From: Hofstenia miamia
Lineage: Eukaryota > Xenacoelomorpha > Acoela
NCBI GenBank assembly: GCA_004352715.1
Contig: SCFE01000050.1
Location: 1,663,108-1,727,107, forward strand
Length of the DNA stretch: 64,000 bases
Direction of reading: 5' to 3'
The position numbers and the translations under genes are program-made. The notes under the pieces were generated by a model. It saw only the letters and a program-made list of their open reading frames with translations, had not been told where the DNA came from and ran no database searches. Positions 11,817 through 24,700 of the stretch are shown here, piece after piece (the stretch's first letter is position 1; every line of letters begins with the position of its first letter).

Positions 11817-13732
11817 TCCCTAACAGAGTTCATTGAAAATTTGAAAAAAAATCTATAGTAAGTACCCTCACCCTATTTCTAAATCCTGGAATAAACGCTG
11901 ATAATCTGAATCTGATACTCACAATGGCTCATGATCTATTGTTTCAGGTTTCTTAAAAAAGGCAATTAACTATTTAGATCTTCTTTTGAATCTATGGCAA
12001 TTCCAAAAGAATAATATTATATCAATGACAGCCTTTGTCAGGCTCCTTAAAAACTGCATTGCAGGATCTTGGCCTTTTTGTTCTGTCACGAAAATCGTCT
12101 CAATCACAACAGATTTCATGGAAAATTATCACTATGATGGTTCATAAGTATAAGTAGCAACCCTAAATTGAAAAGTATGATTTCGCAATTATTGTTGATC
12201 TGAGTTCGACTTCTAACATAATCTCGACTAATCAAAATGTTGACACTATGATTTGCTGAGGTACAAGCGTTGAACTTGCTTATATGTACATCAGAGATGC
12301 AACTTCGACCATGGAAATCTCTGTAGTCCAAACTCGAGTTTGACCTCGATGTATAAAATTATTTTAAACTTAGTACTAAAATGTTACAATTCAAGTAAGT
12401 ATGATATAAAAAACTGTTACCTCAGAGCCGTAGAAATATTTGAAGTTTTCCCATATGAAGGAGGTGTCTTCCTCCTCAAGTAGGATTGAACGACGGTCAC
12501 ACCACACCACAACACAGAAATATAACTGTGATCCAAAAAATCTCACAGCAATTTTTTTGGATAGTACTGTTATTATTTCAACCCAAACCACTGATGATTT
12601 TATGCATATTCGAATGTGTATTAATACCTGTATTCATACAATTATAATTGAATCACATGAAATTAAATATCACATGAGTTCTAGCTAGCCTCAGTAATGG
12701 CTCAGGTTGTTTTGTGATATTCGAAAAAAATTGACGTTTAAGAAATGCTGATTTTTCTGAATGAATAGGTTTTTTTTATGAAAACCGCATTTTTTATCTT
12801 CAATAATATTATTAACTCTAGGTAAACTACACCCCATTTTCAAAGCTTATGTTAACAGATTTTTGTTCCCTCATTTCGGATTGATTAAAGTCCAATGCAG
12901 TTTTTTTCTATTTTGTGTGAAAAAAATTTGAGAAATTTAATCTATGTAGTGAAAGCATTAAAAAACGTTTACAATTCGTAGCTTATGGTAACAATTAAGC
13001 AAAGCCATTGCCTCACCGGTTACTGGGCGTAATTTCAAAGATAAAAGTAGCGCATTCGAAATTTATTATATTGATGATAAGATAGTATTGGTGAAAGTTT
13101 AGATGATTTAATTGCCAAAATGAGAGTCGCAATGAGATTATCAAAAGCAATAATTTGAGATTTTTATGACATTATTTGACTGTATTAAGTATTCAACAAG
13201 ATTTTTTGTCAATTTGAAGTATGACAAAGTTAATTGGAAATTTATAGTATTTTAATTCTTGTATACATTCCGAAATTATTATTAAAGTGTGTGATTCAAA
13301 AGAAATAATGATGTTATCTAACCAAAGAATATACTTTATTGCTTTAAAATATAGTCACGCTATTAATGTTCCATGCTAGCCCCTCNTGAAAGTTGGCAAG
13401 GTTTCTTACTGCAAAATAGCGTTTTGCGGCTGGAGTCTTTTGGCTGGCCGAAGCCGGCCGTTAATTTTCATTTGTAGCCATTACGGCCACGTCCATGATC
13501 TTAAGAGCAGCAACAGGCCGTGGGCTCGAATATTGAATCCATTCTCTGCCGTAAGAAATTTTGGTAGCATAATATTCATTACGTTTTTCATAATTTATCT
13601 ATAATTACCACCACACTTTGATTAAACCGCAAAGGTTCACTCTGCAAGTACTGTTAGGAACAGTTAGAATCCTTAGGAAAGCTCTGATTACAGTATAAAT
13701 CAGTGATTTTCCTGAGATAAAGATATATAAAC
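11817..13732. other. No gene recognised; isolated N at 13386; GC-rich patch
   Basis: Mostly AT-rich. A minus-strand frame at 12391-12591 is somewhat GC-richer and ends in a donor-like gtaaca, but no partner exon was found. A single N at 13386 (ctcNtga) is followed by a GC-rich patch at about 13410-13530 (ggctggccgaagccggccg), likely a repeat. The 13.6-kb stretch leads into the truncated retrotransposon. Confidence 0.45.
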
Positions 13733-14373
13733 GTGCAGCTATTTTCAAAAATATTAATAAGAGTCAAAGAAAAAATTAAGTCTTTGCATGACACACCGAT
13801 AGCACACATTCGCGGCGAACGTCCACAAGTAAGTTTTAAACTTGAGCGTGGAGTCCGACAAGGATGTGTCCTCGGCCCGTGCTTATTTAACCTCCTTTTC
13901 CACTTTCTGATCTGTGAGGGACTCCATGGAACCCCCAAAGGAATTGTTTTTAACTCTTTCTTTGGACAAGGGGAAGTGGAACTTAAGCACATAGAGTATG
14001 CTGACGATCTCTGTCTTTTCGGCCGGTCTGAGGAACAAATACAGAGCTATCTAGATGGCCTAGTTACAGTTCTAGCGCCACTAAGTATTAATATCTCTGT
14101 ACCAAAGACCAAGTGCATGTGGTTATCAAAAGCATCGGAAAGAACGTCTGATAGAGTTCATGTCTCTGGAAAGAACATTGAATTCGTATCAGAGTTTAAG
14201 TACTTAGGCTCGATAATCAGCACTGCTGGGACAGCCCTCTCCGAAGCAAGACATCGGTGTAAAAATGTACTTGGCAAGATCATACGTTATCGGCGAGTAG
14301 CACGTCAGAATGGGCTTGGCAAAGCACTCTCCTTCTTACTCCTACGAGGCGTGATGGTACCCACACTAACGTA
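13733..14373 (+). pseudogene. Non-LTR retrotransposon reverse transcriptase, 5'-truncated
   Basis: The frame shows the RT fingers/palm blocks GVRQGCVLGPCLFNLL, then the catalytic box EYADDLCLF (the two Asp bind metal), then ISVPKTKCMW and FKYLGSIIS, a block typical of RTE/L2/CR1-like RT thumbs. The endonuclease domain and the first RT blocks are absent upstream, as usual for 5'-truncated copies. The frame is still open when it enters the gap at 14374. The methionine at 13733 is simply the first in the open stretch, not a real start. The clade is uncertain, with RTE-like my best guess. Confidence 0.85.
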
Positions 14374-14846
14374 NNNNNNNNNNNNNNNNNNNNNNNNNNN
14401 NNNNNNNNNNNNNNNNNNNNNNNNNNNNNNNNNNNNNNNNNNNNNNNNNNNNNNNNNNNNNNNNNNNNNNNNNNNNNNNNNNNNNNNNNNNNNNNNNNNN
14501 NNNNNNNNNNNNNNNNNNNNNNNNNNNNNNNNNNNNNNNNNNNNNNNNNNNNNNNNNNNNNNNNNNNNNNNNNNNNNNNNNNNNNNNNNNNNNNNNNNNN
14601 NNNNNNNNNNNNNNNNNNNNNNNNNNNNNNNNNNNNNNNNNNNNNNNNNNNNNNNNNNNNNNNNNNNNNNNNNNNNNNNNNNNNNNNNNNNNNNNNNNNN
14701 NNNNNNNNNNNNNNNNNNNNNNNNNNNNNNNNNNNNNNNNNNNNNNNNNNNNNNNNNNNNNNNNNNNNNNNNNNNNNNNNNNNNNNNNNNNNNNNNNNNN
14801 NNNNNNNNNNNNNNNNNNNNNNNNNNNNNNNNNNNNNNNNNNNNNN
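14374..14846. other. Assembly gap, 473 N, inside the retrotransposon ORF
   Basis: Both sides belong to the same element, so the missing bases are RT C-terminal sequence. The true length is unknown. Confidence 0.95.
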
Positions 14847-15551
14847 GGACTTATGCCTTTCCAACAAGTGCGCACTATAATAGCACGTAAGCGCTTACTT
14901 TTTGTAAGCCGGATGCTGGCGCACAGAGAAAGCATAAATAGTGGCGAGTTCCTAGAGCTTAGTATGACAAAAGCATCAATTGTTCCTGAAGGAAATGGCC
15001 ACGTTGTCAGTGCACGCAAGAGTCAGTGTTGGGAGAAACGGCTTGTACTTGATGTGCAGTGGTTAATGGGTGTTACTCTGGGGGAGTCTCAACTGTTTTC
15101 CACTTTGACCACATCGTGCACTCATTCAAGAAACGCGAGAGAGGTTGTTAGCAGCCTAGCAGAGTCAATCAACGGGGACTCAGCGGTGCTACGTGATAGA
15201 ATTGCTGGGGCGGCTTATGCAGCAGTACCGAGGCTCACACATGCCAGTACGAGACACCTGAGGTGCACGGAGTGTGCGCGTATGTTTTCTGCCCAAAAGG
15301 CGTTAAATCGCCATGTCAGAAATGACCATACGCAGAGCTCCACGACTATAGCGGATGCTAATTGCTGGAAGTGTGAAGCGAAGGGATGCTACAAGTCGTA
15401 CAAGAGCAAAGGTTGGTATTTACGGCATATTAAGACCTGTCACCCCAACCTTTGTAATCGAGCATTGATAGGCAACGTAGGAAGACACCAGGCTTCCGCC
15501 ACCAATCTGGGGGCGTTGGAGGGGCCGGTTAGCAGTCCTGCAGGAGTCTAA
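14847..15551 (+). pseudogene. Non-LTR retrotransposon ORF, C-terminal part with two C2H2 zinc fingers
   Basis: Continuation of the same element, open from the gap to a TAA at 15551. It begins with the conserved RT tail (ARKRLLFVSRMLAHRES, comparable to the LRWLGHVLR segment of non-LTR elements). Near the C-terminus there are two fingers: CTEC-x12-H-x4-H (within LRCTECARMFSAQKALNRHV) and CEAKGC-x12-H-x4-H (ending HIKTCH). Such fingers probably help in nucleic-acid binding during target-primed reverse transcription. No stop or frameshift is seen in this part, so the copy is fairly young despite its 5' truncation. Codon use is GC-richer than the surroundings. Confidence 0.85.
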
Positions 15552-15682
15552 ACTATAATGCTCTTTGTTACTCGATTCCTAGGGCTTCAGGACCAGAACT
15601 GGTCGGTACCATCCAGTTCTAAATTTAGGACTGCGTTTGGGAGCCCCCATTGCTGTAAATAAATAATAATAATAATAATGAT
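15552..15682 (+). repeat. 3' UTR and (TAA)n tail of the retrotransposon
   Basis: A short GC-richer 3' UTR (ggaccagaactggtcggtac) ends in taaataaataataataataa at about 15656-15680. A simple-repeat tail instead of poly(A) is common for RTE/CR1/I-type elements and marks the 3' end of the insertion. Confidence 0.75.
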
Positions 15683-17510
15683 AATTATATAATAACAACT
15701 TTAATTTTTTAAATCCTGTATCCGCAATTCAATGTGCAAATAGATTGTTAACTAAGTATTTAGATTTTCAATGATTGATGAGATATTTTGTTAGAATTAA
15801 ATTAATTATGAAATTGTTAGTAGTTTCAATAAATCATTATCGCATTTAACATTGGATTGTCTACATAAAATTAATGAAAGCACTAAAAAATTTATTGTGA
15901 ATCAGTATTGTTTATGGCATAATTGCAACAATATACTTGACTATAACTTTAGAGGTAGCAAGAAAACCTTACAAAAGGCTAAGGATAATTTTTGTCACAG
16001 TCTAGATTGTGGGTGTTATCATTCTTGCAGAATTTTGAATAAGTGAAAATCTATTTATTACTTTCAGCCTTGTAATGAAGATTTATTAGGCATAATAGTT
16101 ACAATTCAAAGAAAAATATGCAGTAACTACTACTGTACGTATGCTTTTTTGAAATGGAATTTTAACATTTTCATATAAAAATAATAAGTGTTTGTCATGT
16201 GCTTCATATTTTATCAAATGATGTTGGGAGGTCATCACGTGACCCACGTAAGGAGACGGACATAGGCAATTTCTCAACCTTCAGATTTCCAATATTAATT
16301 TGTTCTGTAATATGGACAACTTCAAAAATTCAAATCTAATATAAAATATAATTTAAAGTTAATTTTGCAACATTATTTACTGACCAAATTACTTTTTCAC
16401 TAATGACATTACTCCACCCTGATTAATTTTCGTTAGAAACTGAAACAAATGAGAACTTTCTGTACTTGAAATTTTATTGATTTTGCAAGTATTATTGTTT
16501 TATTAAATGTAAATTCTGGTGAGCAAAAAACAGAACTGCTTGAGTGAAAGAATCGCATATGCAAAGCATATATTATCGAAGTGGAAAACAGATGGAAATT
16601 TTTAAATTTCACTTAATATTGTTGGGAGAGGATGAGGGCTATAAAGATATACAAATTTACGTTGAAGCTACAATTGCAGGTTCCGATTTAAAGTAATGCT
16701 CTGAAGTTTAACAACAACTTCAAATGGAATTCAGAAATTTGCTGATGATTATTTCACGTGATGAAATCCCTCGTTTATCTCTCCCAATGCTCTTCCACTG
16801 TTGTTGTTTAATCTATTTATAGAAACCAGCAATTTAATAAATTTAAAAAAAACAGTGAAATGCTTAAGACTTTCATTCGCAACTGCTCTTTGTTCATAAT
16901 TTATTGATGACAACTACTCGAGTATGCAATGCCAAGCTATGAATAACAGCATCGACCGAATTGACAGATTTTCAATAATAAAGCTTCGTCCCTTCGAGAA
17001 AGTACAAGCTTGGCGCAATTGATTTTTGTTTGTTTAATTGAATTATTCAAAACTGCTTAAGATTATATCACGATGTTAAATTCAAATAAAATTCAATTAT
17101 TTAATTGTGCGCCATAGAACGCCACACCAAGAATCTCTAAGTGTTCATAAGAAATTAATTGACAAATTCTTTTAAAAATATCAGCATAAATTAATACAAA
17201 ATAGGCCCAAATTATAATGAAGAAATAGAATAATTGGAATTTTGTATATTATGAATGCTTGCTTATTTGTAGATTAAAAATCGTTCCAAAAATAGATACG
17301 GGATTAATATAGAACTGTAAAAATCGTATCTTACTTGGAGAAGCAAAGAAATTATGACATTTTCAGCTAAATCTCAAGAAATTTGAATCATTTTAATTGC
17401 ACACAACTAAGAGGAGGAAAACTAAATTGATTTGCTTCAAAATAAGTGTTGTGCGATAATTCAATTTGCAAGTTCATTACATGCTTTACAACAAAGTGAA
17501 ATAGCGCGAT
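15683..17510. other. No gene recognised
   Basis: AT-rich DNA on both strands with no credible ORF, RNA gene or transposon terminus. Confidence 0.5.
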
Positions 17511-17678
17511 TTAATCTTTTCAACCCAAATTTTTTTCTGTAATTATATTATTTTTAGATTCAAGATGGCTAAAACATATAATGTAAAGTTGTTTTATAAA
17601 GTTTATGATGATTACTATTATAAGGGACAAAAGAAGTTAAATGGTACATATATGTACCATCCGGGTTGAAAGGGTTAA
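17511..17678. mobile_element. piggyBac-like MITE, copy 1
   Basis: 168 bp bounded by TTAA at both ends with inverted termini: left TTAATCTTTTCAACCC, right (reverse complement) TTAACCCTTTCAACCC. A TTAA target and CCCTTT-type termini are piggyBac features. Just inside the right terminus is a perfect 20-bp palindrome, ATGGTACATATATGTACCAT (17641-17660), with no equivalent on the left. No ORF. Confidence 0.75.
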
Positions 17679-18122
17679 ACAAGAAGGCTTAGTCAGCAAA
17701 AAATCATTGTAGATGGTTTTTATTGATTAATTGATGTAAAACGTGTTTGAAATAGACACTTTCAATCTATTGAAAAATCAACGTCGGGAATAAAATTTTA
17801 AAAAATCCTTGCAAGCTCTTTAAGAGATCAGCAACATAATATGTGCTAGTTAAATGTCAGACAAACCCTTCCTGACAGGGATTGATCGTAGATGCTTTTC
17901 TAGATGATAAAGAAACGTCAGAATTTATTATTTCATTTTCTCACTAATTTATTAACAAAGCGAATTCATAGGCCCAAAATTGAAGATAATATTTCTCAGA
18001 TTATTAATTGTCAATTAATATTTCGTGATGTTATTAAATAAACTAAGGTATCAATTTCAAATATCTTACTTGATATCTGATTTTAAGAAATATAAAATTT
18101 TACGTTAATCNAACAAACTTGT

Positions 18123-18290
18123 TTAATCTTTTCAACCCAAATTTTTTTCTGTAATTATATTATTTTTAGATTCTAGATGGCTAAAACATATAATGTAAAG
18201 TTGTTTTATAAAGTTTATGATGATTACTATTATAAGGGACAAAAGAAGTTAAATGGTACATATATGTACCATCCGGGTTGAAAGGGTTAA
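18123..18290. mobile_element. piggyBac-like MITE, copy 2
   Basis: Same element as 17511-17678, carried along by the 600-bp duplication. TTAA lies at 18123-18126 and 18287-18290, and the palindrome at 18253-18272. Confidence 0.75.
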
Positions 18291-18879
18291 ACAAGAAGGC
18301 TTAGTCAGCAAAAAATCATTGTAGATGGTTTTTATTGATTAATTGATGTAAAACGTGTTTGAAATAGACACTTTCAATCTATTGAAAAATCAACGTCGGG
18401 AATAAAATTTTAAAAAATCCTTGCAAGCTCTTTAAGAGATCAGCAACATAATATGTGCTAGTTAAATGTCAGACAAACCCTTCCTGACAGGGATTGATCG
18501 TAGATGCTTTTCTAGATGATAAAGAAACGTCAGAATTTATTATTTCATTTTCTCACTAATTTATTAACAAAGCGAATTCATAGGCCCAAAATTGAAGATA
18601 ATATTTCTCAGATTATTAATTGTCAATTAATATTTCGTGATGTTATTAAATAAACTAAGGTATCAATTTCAAATATCTTACTTGATATCTGATTTTAAGA
18701 AATATAAAATTTTACGTTAATCCCAGTAAACATAGAATTGTCGTAACGACATAATAACGGCACTAAAACGACATTACAAAACAACGTCTTTTCTAGTATT
18801 TCTAGTATTGAGCAACAATTTATGATAACGTTAAATATAATTTAAGATGCATGCTTAAACGTGTACTCCATTGTATATA

Positions 18880-19396
18880 CAGGGTGGCCATAAAGTCACA
18901 CAGCAAGGTAAATATCAAAATGTTAAAGATATCAAAGCCTTATAATTACTTGATCATGATACACTTTCTTCTCAAATTAATTCTGATAGTCTGTGAATGA
19001 GTCATCCATTAATGTGCGTCAGCGTGATAGTCTGATCAACCAGACTAATCATTAACTAATTTAGCTTTCTTTTTTTTACCACTGACAATTGAAGAACGAT
19101 CGCCTGATCTTAACCTAATGGATTATTACTTTTGTGGACACCTAAAACATTTGCGAAGCAGAATTTGTGATGTCTACCAGAAAATTAGCGATGATCAACG
19201 ACTACTAAATCGTGTTTATGATAACTTTCACCATCGAATCGACTTATGTATGACCTCTTCTGTTGAACATTTTGAACATCTGTAAATTATCTAACTTTTC
19301 TTTTGTCGTTTTATTAATAAAAATAATTTGCTAATTTAAAATTTTGTTTTTGTAAACATAGGTTTTACTTTGGCGCGCGACTTTATGGCCACCCTG
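18880..19396 (+). mobile_element. Internally deleted mariner-type transposon with intact TIRs
   Basis: 517 bp with perfect 18-bp terminal inverted repeats CAGGGTGGCCATAAAGTC, flanked by TA on both sides (18878-18879, 19397-19398), the Tc1/mariner target. Only the 3' part of the transposase remains inside (19085-19285). A diverged relative of the same family lies at 57760-58220. Confidence 0.9.
19085..19285 (+). pseudogene. mariner transposase C-terminal fragment
   Basis: The frame reads TIEERSPDLNLMDYYFCGHL and ends EHFEHL-stop at 19285. The SPDLN-xx-D block with following FxxGxLK is the third catalytic region of mariner-family transposases (SPDLTPLDFFLWGYLK type). The first two catalytic Asp residues have been deleted, so it cannot transpose on its own. 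Confidence 0.85.
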
Positions 19397-21735
19397 TATA
19401 TTCCGCAATTTTTAGTTTTGACACATGATGTAGTTTTTCAAATAATATTTTTCATTCGAAATATTGAATTACTTGGAAATACATCAAAATCGTGAGGTTT
19501 TCCAATTCAATCCTGCTATAAAAGAATAATAAAACAATACGTCATTGTTAGATTTCGCGAAAAACCTCACTAATTTAGAAAAGTCGATGGCATAATAATA
19601 ATTTGTATCTTTCCTTGATGCATGCTAAACTGTGGATGGAACTGACTCAATTACTTGACAAAGTTTTGTAATATTGCTGTTATTATTATTTTTTGAGATC
19701 TAACCTTTTCACAAACTTTCCAACTTTATGAGCATGACAAACAAAGTCATAAATGTAGAGCTCTAGTTATTGTTGAGACTTTATATGTAGCCAGTAGCAA
19801 CTTTGTCTTCAAGCTTGCTTGTAGCTTCTTAAAAAGTCCCATAATTTTCAAAAGTTGAATTTTTTTCCATGCGTTTTCAAATTAATAAAATTATGTCGCA
19901 TAATTGTTTTCAGTTATAATCATTTTGAATGTTTCTAGTCACAGCAGACGTAAAGCAATTTCAAATTAAATATTGGTAATTGACACACAATGGAGTTGCA
20001 TCTTGAATATGACATTTTTGGAAATTTTACAGATTTAGCAAATCAAGTGAATGAAAATTTAATTATCTAAATAAAATTTAAATGCTTAGTGGATATATTA
20101 GCAAAATTTAATTAGTTAACAAAAACTTAAATTTCATTCTCAAATCAAAACAAAGTTTTGCAATCCTGAAGAGAATCACAAATCTTGAACATGTTAACAT
20201 TTTTTGTAATCTTGTCAATATTGCTACAAATATTGAGATAATTTATCATATCTGTTTAATGCAAATAAACGTCTTAATTTAATTCTTTATGAATTTCAAA
20301 TATATTTACAGCACTAAGTAGCATTTCTATTTCTGTAAGCTCAATATTGCAATTGTGATGTCAAGAGAATTTATTTACTACATGTTGGTTTCTTACAAAA
20401 ATTAATATATGTACAATAACAAAATTCTTTTTACATGATAATATCAAATTAAGTTACCAAATGACGGATTGTAATATCATCAGAGTTGAAACTAAAATAA
20501 TCCTAGGTAATTGAATTTATAAGCAGCTGTATGCATAATATGAACATTTCTTGAATTAGATGCTCAATATGATTTTCCTAGAGTCCACCTCTTACATATT
20601 TTTGCCTAATGTCTTCCAATAATATACACTAGGCAACAGCTTGGATATTCATTTGGATATATATTATAAATATGCTAAAATGTTTTCAAATTTTTTTAAA
20701 TTTTCATCTAGTTTTATATTATTGCAGTAGCAAATTTTGCAAAATACTTAAATTTATAGAAAGACTAATTATGAAAATAAATTGATGAGCTCAAGGAAGA
20801 TTAAGTATCAAATTAGTTTTGTAAATTCTATTAAATAATGCATTAATGAAAAAATATAACAAAAATATTCATTAACACTAAAAGTATCCCTGTCAGCATT
20901 AGATTTTTTCGAAAATTATTCTTAACCCTTTTTTCTTTACTTAATTTGAAATTTTTCTAATAATTTTTTTCATTTTCTTTATGTATAAGTTTTTGATATA
21001 TTCACTACACACATTTATATCTTCCTAATATTTCAAGAATTTATATGAATAGAGATTTCAGACTTCATAAGCAAAATGCACTTCATCCATATCTATTTTA
21101 ATGAGAGTTGTTAAAAGAAATATTCACAATCTAGTTAAAGCAATGGAAATTGATATGAAGTTGTTTCCCCACTGTGTAAACAACAATTTTTTTTATAATA
21201 ACTAAAATAATTTGCATATAATTCATTAATTTTTGCATAACAGAAGAAAATGTTCTTTTTCAAGTGTTAATAATTCATATTATATTTAGATCAAAATTGC
21301 ACTTGATATTACATAACAAAATATTAAATTTGACTAATGAGATTATAAGGATAATTTTTTAGAAGTCACATACAAGTATAATTAATGTATCAAAGGTCCC
21401 ATAGAATAATTTGACACAAAAATGAACTATGACTTTTAAATTTAATAGCAAATGAGATAAAATTCTGGATTCTTTATAATTCATTAATATGCATCAATTT
21501 ATATTATTAATATTAATTGCCAAAATGTCTCCATATATGTCAAGCAATTTAAAGGTAATTAATTTTAAAAATTTTATGAATACTGTTTTATAGTATTTCA
21601 ATTCGAAATTAATTGCTGATCCACAATATATTATTCTTGAAAAAAATTCTATCAAAATATTTGGATACAACTCATTTATTGTAATGACATAACAGATAAT
21701 GATTAGTATATAATCAAATTCGCTATTAGAATTAC
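19397..21735. other. No gene seen; 3' side of the micro-exon gene
   Basis: Very AT-rich. The 3' exons of the minus-strand gene at 21736-48670 should lie here or in the nearby gap, but I found no terminal exon. One weak 34-bp exon-like stretch (20458-20491) breaks the phase rule and is listed as rejected. Confidence 0.4.
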
Positions 21736-21780
21736 CTGTACCCAATAACAATTTTGAATTTGCTGTTGAAGTAGTTAAAT
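21736..21780 (-). CDS. Micro-exon, 45 bp
   Basis: Acceptor ctcaatttag before it, donor gtaattcta after it. Phase 1 at both ends; encodes LTTSTANSKLLLGT. It is the most 3' exon I can support. The in-frame reading continues open a little into the intron, so it could also be a longer terminal exon. Confidence 0.65.
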
Positions 21781-24700
21781 CTAAATTGAGCAGAATGAAA
21801 GCAATTTATATTTTAAATATGTATCGAATAGAATTCATATAAATATATACAGATGTTCATAATTATAACAGAATATATATATATATATATATGTCTCTTA
21901 TACACATCNNNNNNNNNNNNNNNNNNNNNNNNNNNNNNNNNNNNNNNNNNNNNNNNNNNNNNNNNNNNNNNNNNNNNNNNNNNNNNNNNNNNNNNNNNNN
22001 NNNNNNNNNNNNNNNNNNNNNNNNNNNNNNNNNNNNNNNNNNNNNNNNNNNNNNNNNNNNNNNNNNNNNNNNNNNNNNNNNNNNNNNNNNNNNNNNNNNN
22101 NNNNNNNNNNNNNNNNNNNNNNNNNNNNNNNNNNNNNNNNNNNNNNNNNNNNNNNNNNNNNNNNNNNNNNNNNNNNNNNNNNNNNNNNNNNNNNNNNNNN
22201 NNNNNNNNNNNNNNNNNNNNNNNNNNNNNNNNNNNNNNNNNNNNNNNNNNNNNNNNNNNNNNNNNNNNNNNNNNNNNNNNNNNNNNNNNNNNNNNNNNNN
22301 NNNNNNNNNNNNNNNNNNNNNNNNNNNNNNNNNNNNNNNNNNNNNNNNNNNNNNNNNNNNNNNNNNNNNNNNNNNNNNNNNNNNNNNNNNNNNNNNNNNN
22401 NNNNNNNNNNNNNNNNNNNNNNNNNNNNNNNNNNNNNNNNNNNNNNNNNNNNNNNNNNNNNNNNNNNNNNNNNNNNNNNNNNNNNNNNNNNNNNNNNNNN
22501 NNNNNNNNNNNNNNNNNNNNNNNNNNNNNNNNNNNNNNNNNNNNNNNNNNNNNNNNNNNNNNNNNNNNNNNNNNNNNNNNNNNNNNNNNNNNNNNNNNNN
22601 NNNNNNNNNNNNNNNNNNNNNNNNNNNNNNNNNNNNNNNNNNNNNNNNNNNNNNNNNNNNNNNNNNNNNNNNNNNNNNNNNNNNNNNNNNNNNNNNNNNN
22701 NNNNNNNNNNNNNNNNNNNNNNNNNNNNNNNNNNNNNNNNNNNNNNNNNNNNNNNNNNNNNNNNNNNNNNNNNNNNNNNNNNNNNNNNNNNNNNNNNNNN
22801 NNNNNNNNNNNNNNNNNNNNNNNNNNNNNNNNNNNNNNNNNNNNNNNNNNNNNNNNNNNNNNNNNNNNNNNNNNNNNNNNNNNNNNNNNNNNNNNNNNNN
22901 NNNNNNNNTTTAATACTTGTTATTCTAAAGTTTTCATTAGCAACACTGAAGAAAATGACAAAAATTATATAAAATGAAATGAAATGTGTATAATTAATGC
23001 TAAGGTTCTAAGGATTATAGATTTAAAAAGGCCATTATCTGCACTTTAATTTGACAAGATAATATAAATATTCATTAAAGAATGATCTTTTGAATTATTA
23101 TCTTCAATTAAAAATATATTCTTCATAATCATTTCAAAATGCGTCATCCTAGTTTATGGTAAACTGCTTACATTGACCCAATTTAAAAATCAGGCAGCCA
23201 TACAAAAGTAAATAACTATATACAAATCAGAATCTTACCCCAATTATCTCTGATCTTTGAAAGATGTCTATATAATTTCATTTAACCATTTATAAATAGA
23301 CAAATCAAATGATCACAGCGTGGTTTTACTGAAGGTTTTTCGACAATTCTAATCTCTAGGATTTTCTCAATTCTATATACAATCATTTAGAGTGGTTTCC
23401 TATGGAATATATTTTGAAATCAGAAAAGCCTTTGATACCATTTCAAATAATATACTACTAATGAAAATATGAAATTTCAGATTTGACAAACAATTGATAG
23501 GTTTATTCCAAATATTAAACTGTAAATATTAATGACTTGCTCTCACGTCCTATACTTCACTTTACTGGCAATATTTTTATTTACAACAACAATTTCATTT
23601 GAGAAAACTCACAATTTACGAATTTTGCCAATGGTTACCATGGCAATCAGGAAATGAAGCCTATCAAAAGAATATCTCATAACACACTTTTCTCCTAAAG
23701 TAGAAACACAATTTTGGTATAACTGATAGAAAATAGAGAGGTCTATGTAATTCCAGAAATATTTTTCATGTTAGCAATTTCTAATTAGCCAAATTTGCAT
23801 AAAATTTGCATGAACTGATTACACAACACTAGCTAAATATGCAAATTGTGCCTTATTCCAAAACCATTTTAATTTTTCAAAATTTCTTTCTGGAGCGAAA
23901 TAGCCAATACATTAGCTATAAATGTGCCAAATATCTAGAGAATATTTTCTTTCTTTGGTGAAAAATTCATGCATCAGTATCTTTCAAATGCAATTTTTAA
24001 GAAACTGAGAAAATGAAGATTTACAATTTGCAAACACTGAAAGCAAGCTTATTACTATAATTATTCATAGGTTATCCCTTCCTTTTGTACTTTTTAATGA
24101 ACTTTCTCAGTGCTAAGTGATAAAAGACAATTTAATGGACTGAAAATTTAAATAAAAAGTGGGTAAAAATTACTTTAAAATGTTCTAACAACTTGATTTT
24201 CTAAAAATATGCACATTGTTGTGAGCAAATTAATATATTTTAGAATATATGTATGCTAAGGAAGTACACAGGAGGACTTTGTAATATTGAGAAAAATATA
24301 GAATGTGAAAAAGTAATTTAAATAAATTTAGATAGAGGATTTGTGTATGTTCACTTGTCTACTATATTCAGTTTTTATAGTATGAATTCACAACGAACAA
24401 TTTTTTGCGGGAAATATAGTGAGATTGACAATGCCAGGCTATATTTTATATAATATTCAGCATTTCATTCATTACGATAATGATAATGATTATGATATAA
24501 TACCGATTGAGAAAGCAATAACTTAAAGGCCAAATATACAATTCCAAACAATACACACTTGTATTTGTATCATCTTACAAAAATATATTAAAAATTATAT
24601 ATATATATATATATATCATTTGTGACATAGTTTGTATTCATTTTGAAGAAATATTTTTAACATGTAATTTGGCCACATTTTGGACTACATTTTTCTTCTA

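Larger units (their letters stand above)
17511..18722. repeat. 600-bp direct duplication around an isolated N
   Basis: 17511-18110 and 18123-18722 match over 600 bp at a constant offset of 612, with one difference noticed (gattcaag against gattctag). The first copy ends exactly one base before a single N at 18111. This looks like two haplotype contigs joined end to end rather than biology, though a recent tandem duplication is possible. Confidence 0.9.

Noticed and set aside
11066-11858. Tyr-Ile repeat ORFs on both strands
   Set aside because: Translations of a (TA)n microsatellite and N gap.
12391-12591. Minus-strand open frame with possible donor at its end
   Set aside because: No start context, no partner exon and no domain.
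20458-20491. 34-bp exon-like stretch between attattttag and gtaactt on the minus strand
   Set aside because: It would change the phase from 1 to 2 and is not Ser/Thr-rich. It could be part of the missing 3' end but cannot be supported.
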